From contig JAUIRK010000095.1 in NCBI GenBank assembly GCA_030549495.1, forward strand, positions 1 through 64,000: 64,000 nucleotides of DNA, written 5' to 3'. A program made the position numbers and the translations under genes. Under the pieces are notes generated by a model. It ran no database searches. It worked only from the letters and a program-made list of their open reading frames with translations, and was not told the origin of the DNA. The DNA is from Nectonema munidae (Eukaryota; Nematomorpha; Nectonematoida; Nectonematidae). Below are positions 23,001 through 31,689 of this stretch, piece after piece (the first letter of the stretch is position 1; each line of letters begins with the position of its first letter).

Positions 23001-24164
23001 GTGCTCTAGCGACCCGATTCTACGTGGTTAGTAATCAAGCTATCACTAGACAATAAGTTTGTTTGCCAAATTGGGAGCGTTCGCGTTAGGATTGTATCTT
23101 TCACTCAGTTGTATTTATATATTGTAACATAAATTCTTGTAAAATAATATATATAACAAGGTAGAGCTATTCTTTTGTAACAAGGGCCGGTAGGTGTTTA
23201 GTGGGATGGAAAGTCCAGTTAGACTTGGACTCAGCATTCCGGGCGGGCCACGATATCCGAAAGGATGGGTGCGAACGCCACAAACAACTTAATTAATTAA
23301 TAATAACTACTGATTAAAATGTTCAATCAAAGTAAAGAAGAAGATTACCTCTTGCTGTATAAGAGACAGGATATACAATTTGAAAAGTAAAATTCAAATA
23401 TAGTGAAAGGATTTAACTTTTCTCCCAAACTTTGACTCAAAAATTCTTTCACTTCATCCACAATATCCATGACCTTTTCTGCAAAAGAAAATATAAATTA
23501 AAAATCTTTAAGCAATTAATAAAATCAGGTTGAACTACTTTTACACGGAAAGAGATGGGATAGGGGGCGGACTAAGCCTGCCCATGTGAATTTCAAGAAA
23601 ACAGACGATTAGTCTTCAAAATTCGAAAAGTTAAATTTTGTTGGAAAAAAAATTAAGAAATGAAATTTGAATCTAAGAGCGTTCAAAAAATTAATAAGAA
23701 TTTGTTAACATATCGATCATTATAAGATAAATTTATTTAAAATAATTACCATTGAAAGAAGTATTTTTAATTGCATTATTCAATGAGATTTGTAGAATCT
23801 TTTTCCTTTCCTTCCAGTCAACGTCATCTTCAAACACGATTCCATGTCCCGAATTCAGCATGAATAAAGGAAGCTTTACCCTGCCTGACAAACTTTCTTT
23901 TTGACCAATGAAAAGACTTTGAAGAAGCGTCCAATCATTTATCACGAAAGCAGCTTTGCTTCCAAGAAAAATCGTAAAAATATCTCCAAATTTTTTTGCA
24001 AAATCGTAAAAACTTAAGTGTATCTCTGGTTTCAACTGAAAAAAATTTCCAACGAACGGAAGATAAAATGGTCCAGGTGGAAGCCTATTACACGATAAAC
24101 GTTTAGAGAGGAACCATAAGAAAAAGAAAAATGCAAAACACAGAGCAGCAAAGTGGAAAAACAT
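10863..24164 (-). CDS. Cytochrome P450, CYP2 clan, complete 7-exon gene
   Basis: The coding exons are 24164-23750, 23478-23349, 21212-21071, 20227-20141, 17321-17018, 12028-11825 and 11038-10863. They join through GT-AG introns with matching phases (1,2,0,0,1,1) into 485 codons plus stop, the usual P450 length. Seen: a hydrophobic ER anchor (residues 1-19), proline hinge PPGP (29-32), C-helix Trp117, K-helix ESLR (349-352), PERF (404-407) and heme loop FSLGSRKCPG (425-434) with ligand Cys432. P450s are heme monooxygenases; the layout and the G-x-x-H segment after the K-helix fit the microsomal CYP2 clan. The I-helix motif reads SASSTS (290-295), where the family usually has (A/G)Gx(D/E)T(T/S), so the acidic residue is replaced. 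The start is the first in-frame ATG after an upstream stop. Substrate and subfamily cannot be told. The introns are loaded with transposons, yet the coding sequence has no stop or frameshift, so I infer it is functional. Confidence 0.9.
11120..11480. other. Less AT-rich segment inside P450 intron 6
   Basis: About 360 bp of more balanced base composition within the 786-bp intron, without an open frame or a recognised family. A decayed repeat is the likeliest explanation. Confidence 0.3.
11825..12028 (-). CDS. P450 exon 6 (beta sheet, PERF region)
   Basis: Encodes LWHLNKEEIVTGKYSIPK through PERF to FCPFSLG. The acceptor is TTTTTTAAAG and the donor GTAAGTC; it enters and leaves in phase 1. The following intron splits the first glycine codon of the heme loop. 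Confidence 0.9.
12468..12586. repeat. Short inverted-repeat element (CATAGCGGTCA ends)
   Basis: An 11-bp perfect inverted repeat, CATAGCGGTCA at 12468-12478 and TGACCGCTATG at 12576-12586, encloses GCGGTCA/GGTCAC subrepeats. Such TATAGCGGTCA ends occur in pogo/Tigger-type MITEs, which is the tentative family. It lies in P450 intron 5. Confidence 0.45.
12690..14690 (+). mobile_element. RTE-like LINE relic, internally deleted
   Basis: Plus-strand remains in P450 intron 5: an endonuclease start (RFAVWNVSSLVGRRMEVKN near 13110), a linker typical of RTE ORF2 (EGPVIEWALRR near 14260), then VHQGSLLSPLY and the catalytic MYADDLVLMTE near 14430-14470. The RT part between the linker and the YADD segment is missing, and the frames are broken by many stops. 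A SINE is inserted at about 12932. Confidence 0.7.
12932..13108 (+). repeat. tRNA-derived SINE, copy 2, inside the RTE relic
   Basis: The B box GGGTTCGATCCC at about 13006 is followed by a body shared with the SINE at 8186 (CATAGTTCAATACAAGC ... GTGCCTTTTCGATGAAAA) and a (TACCTT)n tail. It is flanked by a duplicated host segment of about 32 bp (12899-12931 and 13109-13140) with a few mismatches, taken as the target duplication. Confidence 0.7.
14711..15354. repeat. Foldback-like element built of GTCCGAAAACCAAAAC subrepeats
   Basis: The left arm, 14711-14829, is about seven tandem units of roughly 16-18 bp (GTCCGAAAACCAAAAC and close variants). The right arm, 15253-15354, carries about six units in inverted orientation (CGGACGTTTTGGTTTT). 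The element starts GTCAAAACGT and ends ACGTTTTGAC, an exact inverted match. The centre (14830-15252) is AT-rich without an ORF. No target duplication was seen. It lies in P450 intron 5. Confidence 0.8.
15927..16364 (-). mobile_element. Deleted hAT element with C-terminal transposase remnant
   Basis: Bounded by perfect 8-bp target duplications TTTTATGC (15919-15926 and 16365-16372), the hAT signature. The ends are CAGTGGGGGATCCAGC and, inverted, CAGGGATGGACCGAG, with long G runs just inside. Between them the minus strand encodes the hAT dimerisation domain: PITTCSAERAFSSLRILKNY then LRNRMSDERLTGLVLMYL, typical of ZMYM/THAP-type hAT proteins. The rest of the transposase is missing. It lies in P450 intron 5. 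Confidence 0.85.
17018..17321 (-). CDS. P450 exon 5 (I-helix to K-helix)
   Basis: Encodes residues 259-359, with the I-helix (SASSTS at 290-295) and the K-helix ESLR. The acceptor is TAGCTTAG and the donor GTAAGC, leaving in phase 1. The I-helix Thr is kept, but the acidic residue before it is Ser. Confidence 0.88.
18068..18180. repeat. Single hAT-like end (CAGGGCTGTAGAGTC)
   Basis: CAGGGCTGTAGAGTCTGAG followed by repeated AGTCG/GGAGTC words, a form known from GGGCTGTGGAGTCGG-type repeats. It lies in P450 intron 4; no opposite end was found. Confidence 0.35.
20141..20227 (-). CDS. P450 exon 4 (short, 29 codons)
   Basis: An 87-bp phase 0/0 exon ending KSEKFDENCIQD. It fills exactly the gap before FMNYIYSRK of exon 5 and corresponds to the CYP2 HxxTFDxxxxRD segment. 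The acceptor is TAATTTTAG; the donor GTATTG is weak. It is shorter than common ORF cut-offs and easily missed. Confidence 0.8.
21071..21212 (-). CDS. P450 exon 3
   Basis: Encodes the segment beginning R-FEFGDKEMNSMHKSL and ending FFEYNAYK (F/G-helix region; CYP2 proteins have R-F-D/E-Y-D at its start). The acceptor is GCAAATAG and the donor GTAAGTATG; it enters in phase 2 and leaves in phase 0. Confidence 0.85.
23080..23290. other. GC-richer structured segment in P450 intron 2
   Basis: Begins GAGCGTTCGCGTTAGG and ends GGGTGCGAACGCCAC, a loose inverted match around GCGTTCG/CGAACGC. Inside are a hairpin AGTCCA...TGGACT and ATCC-GAAA-GGAT. It stands out from the AT-rich surroundings but matches no family I recognise; a solo repeat or SINE-like element is possible. 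Confidence 0.3.
23349..23478 (-). CDS. P450 exon 2
   Basis: Encodes EKVMDIVDEVKEFLSQS and the segment through CISCLLYSKR (part of the D/E-helix region). The acceptor is TTTTGCAG and the donor GTAATC; it enters in phase 1 and leaves in phase 2. Intron 1 upstream is only 271 bp. Confidence 0.85.
23750..24164 (-). CDS. P450 exon 1 (N-terminal anchor to C-helix)
   Basis: 138 codons plus one base. It holds the membrane anchor, PPGP hinge, the first beta segment and the C-helix with DWKERKK. The exon ends AAT G with donor GTAATT; the split codon becomes Glu139 with exon 2. A longer reading starting at TTG 24191 is possible on paper, but ATG 24164 is the first real ATG after an in-frame stop. Confidence 0.9.
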
Positions 24165-24317
24165 AAAAGCAATGAATTGAGGTAAAAACAAAGTTTCTAT
24201 ACGAAAAAAAAATTAAATTAGGTTTAATGACTAAAAGAGGAAAAATATTATCAGAACAAAAATAAAGATTTTCGCTAAATTAAATTTTTATCCACGTAAC
24301 CGGAAATAGATGAATTA

Positions 24318-24428
24318 TTAACCCTTTCAGATACAATCGGGCACCAATGGCCCACGAAAGCAAAATCGTCTGAAAATTCATTCAAAAACAAAAGCAAATG
24401 ATTAAAAACCAATATCTGAAAAGATTAA
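24318..24428. repeat. TTAA-flanked MITE upstream of the P450
   Basis: The left end is TTAACCCTTTCAGATAC and the right end inverts to TTAATCTTTTCAGATATTGG, both at TTAA, as in piggyBac-type MITEs. It contains AAATCGTCTG, the motif shared with the MITEs at 37991 and 40129. It ends about 155 bp upstream of the P450 ATG. Confidence 0.65.
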
Positions 24429-25742
24429 TCAAAGATCAACACATATCTCGTTCTAAATATAAGTAAAAAAAATGAATGTATTTAAATAGAAAAAAGTAAT
24501 AGGAGAAATAAAAATTTTGACATCGTGTTGCGTTTCTTTTCCCATGACATCTGATATATGTGACGCTACTCATTTTTTATATCCACATTCCATTTTTTTT
24601 ATCTCAACTGTTCAAGGAAGATGTTTTTATAAACTAATCACATCAGCTTATGACATGAAAAGGTTTACGCTTTCAAACCAGCTGTTTGTTTTTATTGATC
24701 GCTCATAGTGAGTTCAATTTCAATTAAAAAGAATAAAATGAATGAATAAATTCAATGAAACAATTTTGAAAAGAAATCTAAATAACACAGAAATTAGAAT
24801 GCATAAAAGTAAAATCATTGAAAAACAAAGAGTTGAATGGTTTGCTTCAAGAAGAGTCTATGAGAACAGTTTTTGACGAACACACGAGGGTAAAAGTATG
24901 GTTGAATTGAAAATCATTTGAAATAAGTAGTTGAGAAGGGCATGAAGTAAAGAGAATTAAAGATAAAACATGAGCAAAACAGGGTGGAATGCAAAAATAA
25001 AATAAGTGGTAGGCGATGTCATACTATTATTATCATGTTTTAAAGCACAATAATTTAAAGCCTAATTTAGCTCTAAATCCTTTTCCAAATTGAACTTTAG
25101 TAAATATTCAATATACGAAAGCAGTGTGAAGGAATGCTTATTATCTAGAGCAGTGTAGTCCAACCCATGGCCCGCGGGCCGCACTGCGGCCCGAACGAAT
25201 TTTGACCGTGGCCCGATCAAAAATTTTTATATAGTTTTCAAATTCGTATATAAATCAGTTTCAGTCTTAAAATAAATGTATTTAACAATGTAATTTTGTT
25301 TTTACTTTGATATTGTTATAGTTTTTTATTTTGATATTTTTATATTATAATAGTTTCTTTTTTGATGATTATCTAACCAGTTTTCACATTATCTTAAAAT
25401 TAAATTCTAAATTCTATATATTTTCAACTACTAACTTAGAAAAAACTTAAAATTTAAAAAATTATAATATTTTAGGTAAAAGCTTTTCAAGCTCTTCAAA
25501 TTTCTGTAAAAAAATATTTCTGATAAGCAGTGCAAAACTTATACTTTCTGACCAAAATTTTTTTGAATACTTGTTTTGATTATATATAATGATTTTTTTG
25601 ACACATTAATTTTTTTCTTCTCTTTTTTTTTGTTTTTTGAAATGTTTTTTTTCAATCTAATTATATATGGAGTAAATTTTAATTCGTTCAGCATTTTGAT
25701 AAATAATTTCTTATAAAAAGTTGAAGCCCTACAAAAAATATA

Positions 25743-25892
25743 ATGGAAAATAAAAAAAGAAAAATATCTTCGGAAAATCGCAAATTTAATGAAGATTGGT
25801 CACAAAAATATTTTGTTCATGAGGTTGGTGGTAAAATTTTTTGCTTCATTTGTAAAGAAAAAATTTCAACTTGTAAAGAATCAATGTTAAAC
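25743..25892 (+). pseudogene. hAT transposase N-terminus, BED zinc finger
   Basis: ATG 25743 begins MENKKRKISSENRKFNEDW, then VGGKIFCFICKEKISTCKES. The CxxC pair and flanks match the BED-like finger of GTF2IRD2-type hAT transposases. The reading is lost at about 25892, where a purine homopolymer tract begins, before the second half of the finger. Confidence 0.75.
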
Positions 25893-26104
25893 CTACGCCC
25901 CAAATCAGGGGAAGAAGAAAAAAAAAAAAAACTTTAAAGGGGGGGGGGGGTTTGAAAGGGCGAGGGAGGAAAAAAAAAAAAGGTGAAAAAAAGGATTTAA
26001 AAAAAGGGGTGGGGGGGGAATTGGGTTTTGGTGAAGTTTCTCTGGGGTTGGGGTTAGGGGAAAAAAAAAAAAAAAAAAAAAAATAAAAAAAAAAAAAAAA
26101 AAAT
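25893..26104. other. Purine homopolymer tract, probable assembly artefact
   Basis: About 210 bp of almost only A and G runs, including 13 or more A, 13 G and more than 20 A. It joins the hAT BED finger to the LINE and gives no sensible protein. It resembles low-quality consensus in a closed gap more than biological sequence. Confidence 0.55.
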
Positions 26105-26128
26105 GATAATAACACTGTAAAAATGTAA

Positions 26129-26947
26129 GTGAATGATGTAAAACCTGTAACATATGCAAGTGTGTCAACTGTTTCAAATGTGTATGATGATATCGCAAAA
26201 GAACCCACTAGTTGTAGTCAAACTTTGAATGCAAATAATACTTTACACTGTGATCCTTCTTTATCAGTAGTAATTCCAAATTTTTTTGTTCCTAATGATA
26301 AATCAAACCTCAAAGAAGTGGTTAATTCTAAACTAAAGCCAACGCACAATAAGCTGTGTATCAATAAACTCAAAAAACTTAAAAACAATAGCCTGATTTT
26401 GCAGTCTTCATCTAGTAAAAACATAGAATGCTTAAAGTCTAACAACTTACCTTTTAATAGTCTAGAACCAAAAACGCCTACTTTTTGTATAACAGGTGTT
26501 CCAAAAGTTGAAAATATAGATCTTTTAAAATCAATAATATGTGAACAAAATAGTATTCTGGAAACTGACCTAATTTCAATTTTTAAATTTGAGAAGCCAT
26601 CTTCTAATTTTTGCAATATAGGCTTTAGAGTCAAAGCAAATATATGCAGGACTACATATCTTAATAAGTATATTTATATAAATTGTGTTGCTTACGACAT
26701 AAAACTTCTGAAATCTTATATTAAAGTGTGTTATAAATGTAATCAATACAATCACTACTCTCATAAATGCACATCCAAAATCTTCAATTGTAAGTATTGT
26801 GGTTCTAATCATGAGTCTAACTATTGTACTAAGAAAAGTAGTCTTTTTTGTGTAAATTGTGCAACCAAAGGTCTGCCATCCAACCATCAATGTAACTTCA
26901 GTAGTTGTGAAACCTTGTTACGAATGAAAAAATCCAGAACGAATTAA
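26129..26947 (+). CDS. LINE ORF1 (zinc-knuckle nucleic acid-binding protein)
   Basis: An open frame of about 270 codons. The C-terminal third carries CYKCNQYNHYSHKC, CKYCGSNHESNYC and CVNCATKGLPSNHQC, the CCHC array of jockey-type ORF1 proteins, after a gag-like central part (FCITGVPKVENIDLLKS). The listed start is GTG directly after an in-frame TAA, so the true N-terminus is uncertain and may be lost in the damaged 5' junction. Confidence 0.75.
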   Translation: MNDVKPVTYASVSTVSNVYDDIAKEPTSCSQTLNANNTLHCDPSLSVVIPNFFVPNDKSNLKEVVNSKLKPTHNKLCINKLKKLKNNSLILQSSSSKNIECLKSNNLPFNSLEPKTPTFCITGVPKVENIDLLKSIICEQNSILETDLISIFKFEKPSSNFCNIGFRVKANICRTTYLNKYIYINCVAYDIKLLKSYIKVCYKCNQYNHYSHKCTSKIFNCKYCGSNHESNYCTKKSSLFCVNCATKGLPSNHQCNFSSCETLLRMKKSRTN

Positions 26948-26982
26948 ATAGGAGCTCTTTAACGTTTTATATAAGCTAATTA

Positions 26983-29777
26983 ATGCTTTCACACACAAAT
27001 AATTTAGATTTGTTTGACTTGAATATTTTTGAATCTGTTTATAACGAAAAGGTCACTAATCTAACTAAGAATATCTTTCCAGAAGAACTCAACAATTTGC
27101 ACATATTTTCTCAAAATTCCAATCTAAAAATATTCCATTTGAATATTCAGAGTTTAAATGCGAAGTTTACTCTCCTTGAACTTTTTTGTCTTCTCTTAGA
27201 TTTAATTTCGATATTTTGATACTTACAGAGATTTGGCAGTTTGACTCATTCATTAACTTCAATTTGTCCGGTTACGATTTCAGATACTATATAAGAGCCA
27301 AAAAGGGAGGAGGGATTGGCTTCTTTATCAAATCTGATTATACGATAAGTTATTTCGAGGCAAATACCGTTGGAAACTTTATTTGTGACTATTGTTATAT
27401 TAAAGTATCACTTCCTAATTCTATCATTGATATTTTGGGTGTTTACCGTCCTCCAGACTCTGATATCTTAAGCTTTTTGGACTTTCTTCAAAATTTTGTA
27501 GTAAAAAGATTAGCTGATCGAAAAGCACTTATTTGTGGGGATTTTAATATGGATTTGTTTTCTGCTAGCTCGAATAATTTAGTATATGATTTTTTAATGA
27601 TTTTACTTCAAGGTAATTTCATTCCAACCATAACAAAACCAACGCGTAAATCCTCAAAATGTATTGATAATATTTTTATCAATTTTTCTGTAAACATTTC
27701 ATCGTTTAATATACTTTGTGAATTATCTGATCATTTTCCGAACATTGTTTTAGTGAATGATTACCTTTCTATTGATAATGTGCCTAAACGTTTTTTCAAG
27801 CGTAATTTCAGCAAAACGTGTTTCATCAACTTTCAAAATTATTTAGGTGAGACTGATTTTAGTGGTATTAAAAGTGTAATAGACGTAAATGGTTCTTTTG
27901 AGTTGTTCTCCAAACTTTTTTTGAAATCTTTCAATAGATCTTTTCCATTAGTTGAAGTTGTTTCTCGAAAGAATTTTAATCCCTGGTTTACGGTTAAGCT
28001 TGCTAAGTTAAGAAAAGCCAAAGAAAAACTATACAAAAAATATAAACTAGTTCCAAATAATGACAATTATGTCAATTATAAAGCATGTCTAAAATCTTAC
28101 AAAAGAATGGTCATTTCCAGCAAAGCTTCTTATTATCATAACATGTTTTCTTACAACAGGAAATCTAAGTGGAATACTTTGAATAACCTCTTTAATATCA
28201 AGGCTAAAGAAAGATCTAGTCCTTTTTCTAGTAATGATTTTTCCACGGCTTTCCAAAAAGATTCCTTTTCTCCAACCGAAAATAATATAAATTTCGTCTA
28301 TAAAACAGTACCTAAAAACAAGGAGACTTTTTTTTGCTCAACTATTTCTTATGATGATTTTATTATTGCAGTGTCTTCCCTCAAGAATAAAAAATCGTCT
28401 GGTTATGATGGGATAAGTTTAAAAGTTATAATAGCAGTCGCTCTCCCTTTCATTTCCAGCTCCCTCATTGATATTTTCAATAAGTCCCTTAATTCAGGTG
28501 TTTTCACCGAAGCCATCAAACTTTCCAAAGTTTTACCTTTATTAAAGAATAAGAAAAAAATTGATAACATTGATAATTATAGACCAATCTCTATAATTAC
28601 AAATTTTGCAAAAATTTTTGAAAAAATAGTTGTAAGCAAAATGCTGTCGTTTATGTACAAATTTTCAATCTTCACAGAGCATCAATTTGGGTTTCTTGAA
28701 GGACGTTCAACTGAAAAAGCCGTATTGAAATTACTGCATGATATAGATTCATGCCAATCTAATTCTGGTATTGGAGTTTTTCTTGACTTCTCCAAAGCCT
28801 TTGATAGTGTTAACCATTCCCTTCTATTATTGAAACTAAACCAAATTGGCTTTAGATCACGTTTTTACTACTGGTTAGAATCTTATTTAACAGGAAGAAA
28901 ATTCTATGTTTATCTTGACGGCTTTAGTTCGGACATTTATAACAATTATGTAGGTGTTCCTCAAGGGTCCATCCTTGGACCATTTCTATTTTTGATTTAT
29001 ATCAATGATTTGATCCATGTAATTCCAAAATTTTGCCATCCAACTTTATACGCTGATGACGTAACGCTTTTGTTTGATGCTTCAGTTTCTGATTGTAGTT
29101 TAATAAGTGTTAATGATTCACTTGCAAATGTTTCTCTATGGTCTGAAAATAATCTTCTTTTTCTTAATCTGAATAAAAGTAAATGTATGTTTTTTTCTAA
29201 CAAACTATCTCTTTTCTACTCTAAGCTAGTCATCAATAACACATTTATTGAACGTACTGTGAGTTTTAATTTTTTAGGGATAACAATAAATGAAAATTTG
29301 AAATGGTCTGAACACATCAAAGTGGTTACTTGCAAGGTTGCTAGATTTTGTGGAATTTTCTATAAATTTCAGAATTATCTTCCTGTTCCTACTAGACTGC
29401 TTTTATTCTATTCTTACATTTTCCCTCACTTGAAATACGCAAACATAGTCTGGGGTTTTTCGAATAAAACTCTTCTGAAAAAGCTGAATCGAGTGTTGAA
29501 AAGATATAGTAAATTTGTAAATCAAAATCATAATCATCAGAAATTTTTCCTTGATTGTGATATCTTTTTTATTAATGTATTATGCCGTGTTAGTTTTCAT
29601 TATTCATCATTATCCAGAATGCATATGTTCTCTCCTCTTATCTCTTTCAACTCTGAATATCATTCATATAATACAAGAATATGTAATTATCTTCATATTA
29701 ATCATTATAAACAAACATCATGTTTCTCGAAAATTGCAGTTTGGTCTTTCATCTCGATGAAGTTGATCTTCCTTTGA
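26983..29777 (+). pseudogene. LINE ORF2 (endonuclease and reverse transcriptase), one frameshift
   Basis: Starts MLSHTNNLDLFDLNIFESVY. Endonuclease motifs are FHLNIQSLN, TEIWQ, GVYRPP, GDFNMDL and SDHFPNIVLV. RT motifs are SSGYDGIS, NYRPISIITNFAKIFEKIV, QFGFLEGRSTEKAV, VFLDFSKAFDSVNHSLLL, GVPQGSILGPFLF and the catalytic LYADDVTLLF. One frame change lies at 27186-27219 in a T-rich stretch; from 27186 on, 863 codons are open. No RNase H is present, which fits the jockey/CR1 group. The single change may be a homopolymer sequencing error. Confidence 0.88.
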
Positions 29778-29884
29778 GTCCAGATTGCCTGAACATATTC
29801 TTCTACGTCTTTCGAAACAAAAATCATTAAGTGTTACAGATACTGCTTATTTTTATAAATAAAACGCTATTATTATTATTATCA

Positions 29885-30840
29885 TTCATCAGCAGCAACT
29901 TTGCTCTCAAAAGTTAAAAATGGAACACATCATGACAGACTTGGGAAAAACTGTAAATTTTATTAGATCTCGAGGTTTGAATCACAGGGAATTTAAAAAT
30001 TATTTAAATGAAGTAGGAAGTGAGTTTGAAGATGTTATTTATTTCACGAGGGTAAGATGGCTGAGCAGAGCTTCAACTTTGAAAAGATTTTTCGCTCTTA
30101 TACCAGAAATTAAATTCTTTCTCAAGTCAAAAAATCGAAACTTTGAGTTTTTGGAAGACGAAAAATGGCTGGATCATTTGGTTTTCTTTACTGATATAAC
30201 TGGTTTGCTAGCAAATCTTAATATTCAACTACAAGGAAAAAAAACAATTAATTTCAAACATGTTGGAAAGAGTCACAAGCTTCAAAAATAAAATCAGGCT
30301 TTTTATATGCCAAATCAAAGAAAACAATTTTGTACACTTTGAAGAACTTTCGAAAAGAGTGAATTTTAAAACAGATGTTGATAAAATATATGTTCAACTA
30401 CTAGAAAATTTGTTAGAAGAATTTGACGCTAGATTTAAAGATTTTAAGAATGACAATCAAAACTTGAACATTTTCATCGATCCTTTCAACGTTGAATATC
30501 AAAAGGCTGACAGTTCTTTTCAGTTAGAACTGATAGAAATTCAGTCAAGGCGAAATTTAAAGGAAATCCATAGAGAAGAAGAATTTTCATGCTTTTATAA
30601 AAAGATTGTAACTTTACATGAATTTCCCAAAATTTGTGATAATGCGATGAAATTCTTTTCTATGTGGGCTAGCACATATTGCTGTGAGCAAATATTTTCT
30701 TCGATGAAAAATATCAAATGCAGCGAAAGGAATCGACTATGAGATCTGCATTTGAAAAATATTTTGCGTGTTCAAAACACTAAAATTGAATTGGATCTTG
30801 AAGAGATTATTAAAAACAAGCAATTTCAAAAATCACATTA
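29885..30840 (+). pseudogene. hAT transposase C-terminal half
   Basis: Resumes right after the LINE tail as IHQQQLCSQKLKMEH, then TVNFIRSRGLNHREFKNYL, VRWLSRASTLKRFFAL and, after one frame change near 30260-30290, MLERVTSFKNKIRLF to the dimerisation region FPKICDNAMKFFSMWASTY with EQIFSSMKNIK. This is the standard C-terminal half of GTF2IRD2/SCAND3-type hAT transposases. A stop follows at 30740, and homologous codons continue to about 30840. Confidence 0.85.
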
Positions 30841-31302
30841 ATAAATATATTTTAGTTTAATTGTTCACTAATAAATATACGTTTTTCTCATGAGCATCTC
30901 ACTTTTATTTATTTTTTCAAAAAATTTTCATTTGGCCCGATAGAATGTGTGGAACTTTCAATTTGGCCCAATTGGAAAATAGGTTGGTCAACACTGATCT
31001 AGAGAGTGTTACTCGTATTACACACAAGAAAGATCAAGGCAAATTATCTTGCGAATCGGAATTTCATTTCTTCCATTCACAAAATCAAACTAAATTTGAT
31101 TGAACTATACACTAACATGCTCCATCACCCCAATACTTTAAATTCGCCATCTCCACTAACAAAATCAATGTTTTTTAACATATGGGTCATGGCCCCTGAA
31201 TGAGGGTTATCTAATTTTTCTGGCAGTGATAAGAAGTTGAGAAGCATATTTTAAATATATATGCGTACAACCATACAGAATACTTAAACAATTTTCGAAC
31301 TA

Positions 31303-31385
31303 ATTACAGTAGACTCTCCTAACGCCACCATTCTAAAATTGGCATCTCGGTATAGAGGCCAATTTCTTACAGTGGCAATATTTTG
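31303..31385. repeat. Single pogo/Tigger-like terminus
   Basis: ACAGTAGACTCTCCTAACGCC followed by subrepeats resembles the CAGTAGA(C/G)(C/T)CTC ends of pogo-type elements. No opposite end was identified. Confidence 0.3.
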
Positions 31386-31689
31386 TCTATCTTTTAGCAT
31401 AGTTTTCCCTTCCTCTAACTAAATAAAGCAACCAGTCCTCTATCCAGGATTTAGAGCACTTTATCTGCTCCCAAGCCTTATATTAAAAGGCCATGATAAA
31501 ACGTACCTATAATGATAGTTTTGTTGAAATTGGTTTCAAAAGTATTACTCAAAATTCATTACTCAAGCCACAATATGTTATATATGGGAAGGTCTTAAGA
31601 CATAAAAGTAGCTAAATAAACTTAAAATTCGTTTTAATACATTTCACAGAGAACTAAAAGACAAAACATAGATTGTTTCAGAAAAAAAA

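Larger units (their letters stand above)
26105..29880 (+). mobile_element. Jockey/CR1-group LINE, nearly intact
   Basis: Two consecutive ORFs and a (ATT)n tail (29862-29880) preceded by AATAAA. ORF1 has three Cys/His knuckles; ORF2 has endonuclease and RT without RNase H. It is inserted in the hAT element; its 5' border is obscured by the homopolymer tract and no target duplication could be fixed. With one likely frameshift in ORF2 it is the youngest-looking element of the window. Confidence 0.88.
25151..30996 (+). mobile_element. hAT transposon (GTF2IRD2/ZBED-like) carrying a LINE
   Basis: Flanked by perfect 8-bp duplications ATCTAGAG (25143-25150 and 30997-31004). The left end CAGTGTAGTCCAACCC and the right end, inverted, CAGTGTTGACCAACC are the terminal repeats, each followed by GGCCC-rich subterminal sequence. 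A BED zinc finger lies at 25743-25890 and the second half of the transposase at 29885-30840. The first half of the catalytic region is missing where the LINE and a homopolymer tract sit. Confidence 0.9.

Noticed and set aside
23190-23240. Hammerhead-ribozyme-like hairpin on the minus strand (CTGAGTCC...GGACTTTC)
   Set aside because: The core CUGAUGA and GAAA boxes are incomplete, so a self-cleaving fold is not supported.
25846-26208. Phe/Pro-rich minus-strand ORFs of 97-120 codons
   Set aside because: They translate the purine homopolymer tract and are not protein-like.
26218-26890. Antisense ORFs over LINE ORF1
   Set aside because: Shadow frames of the zinc-knuckle ORF on the plus strand.
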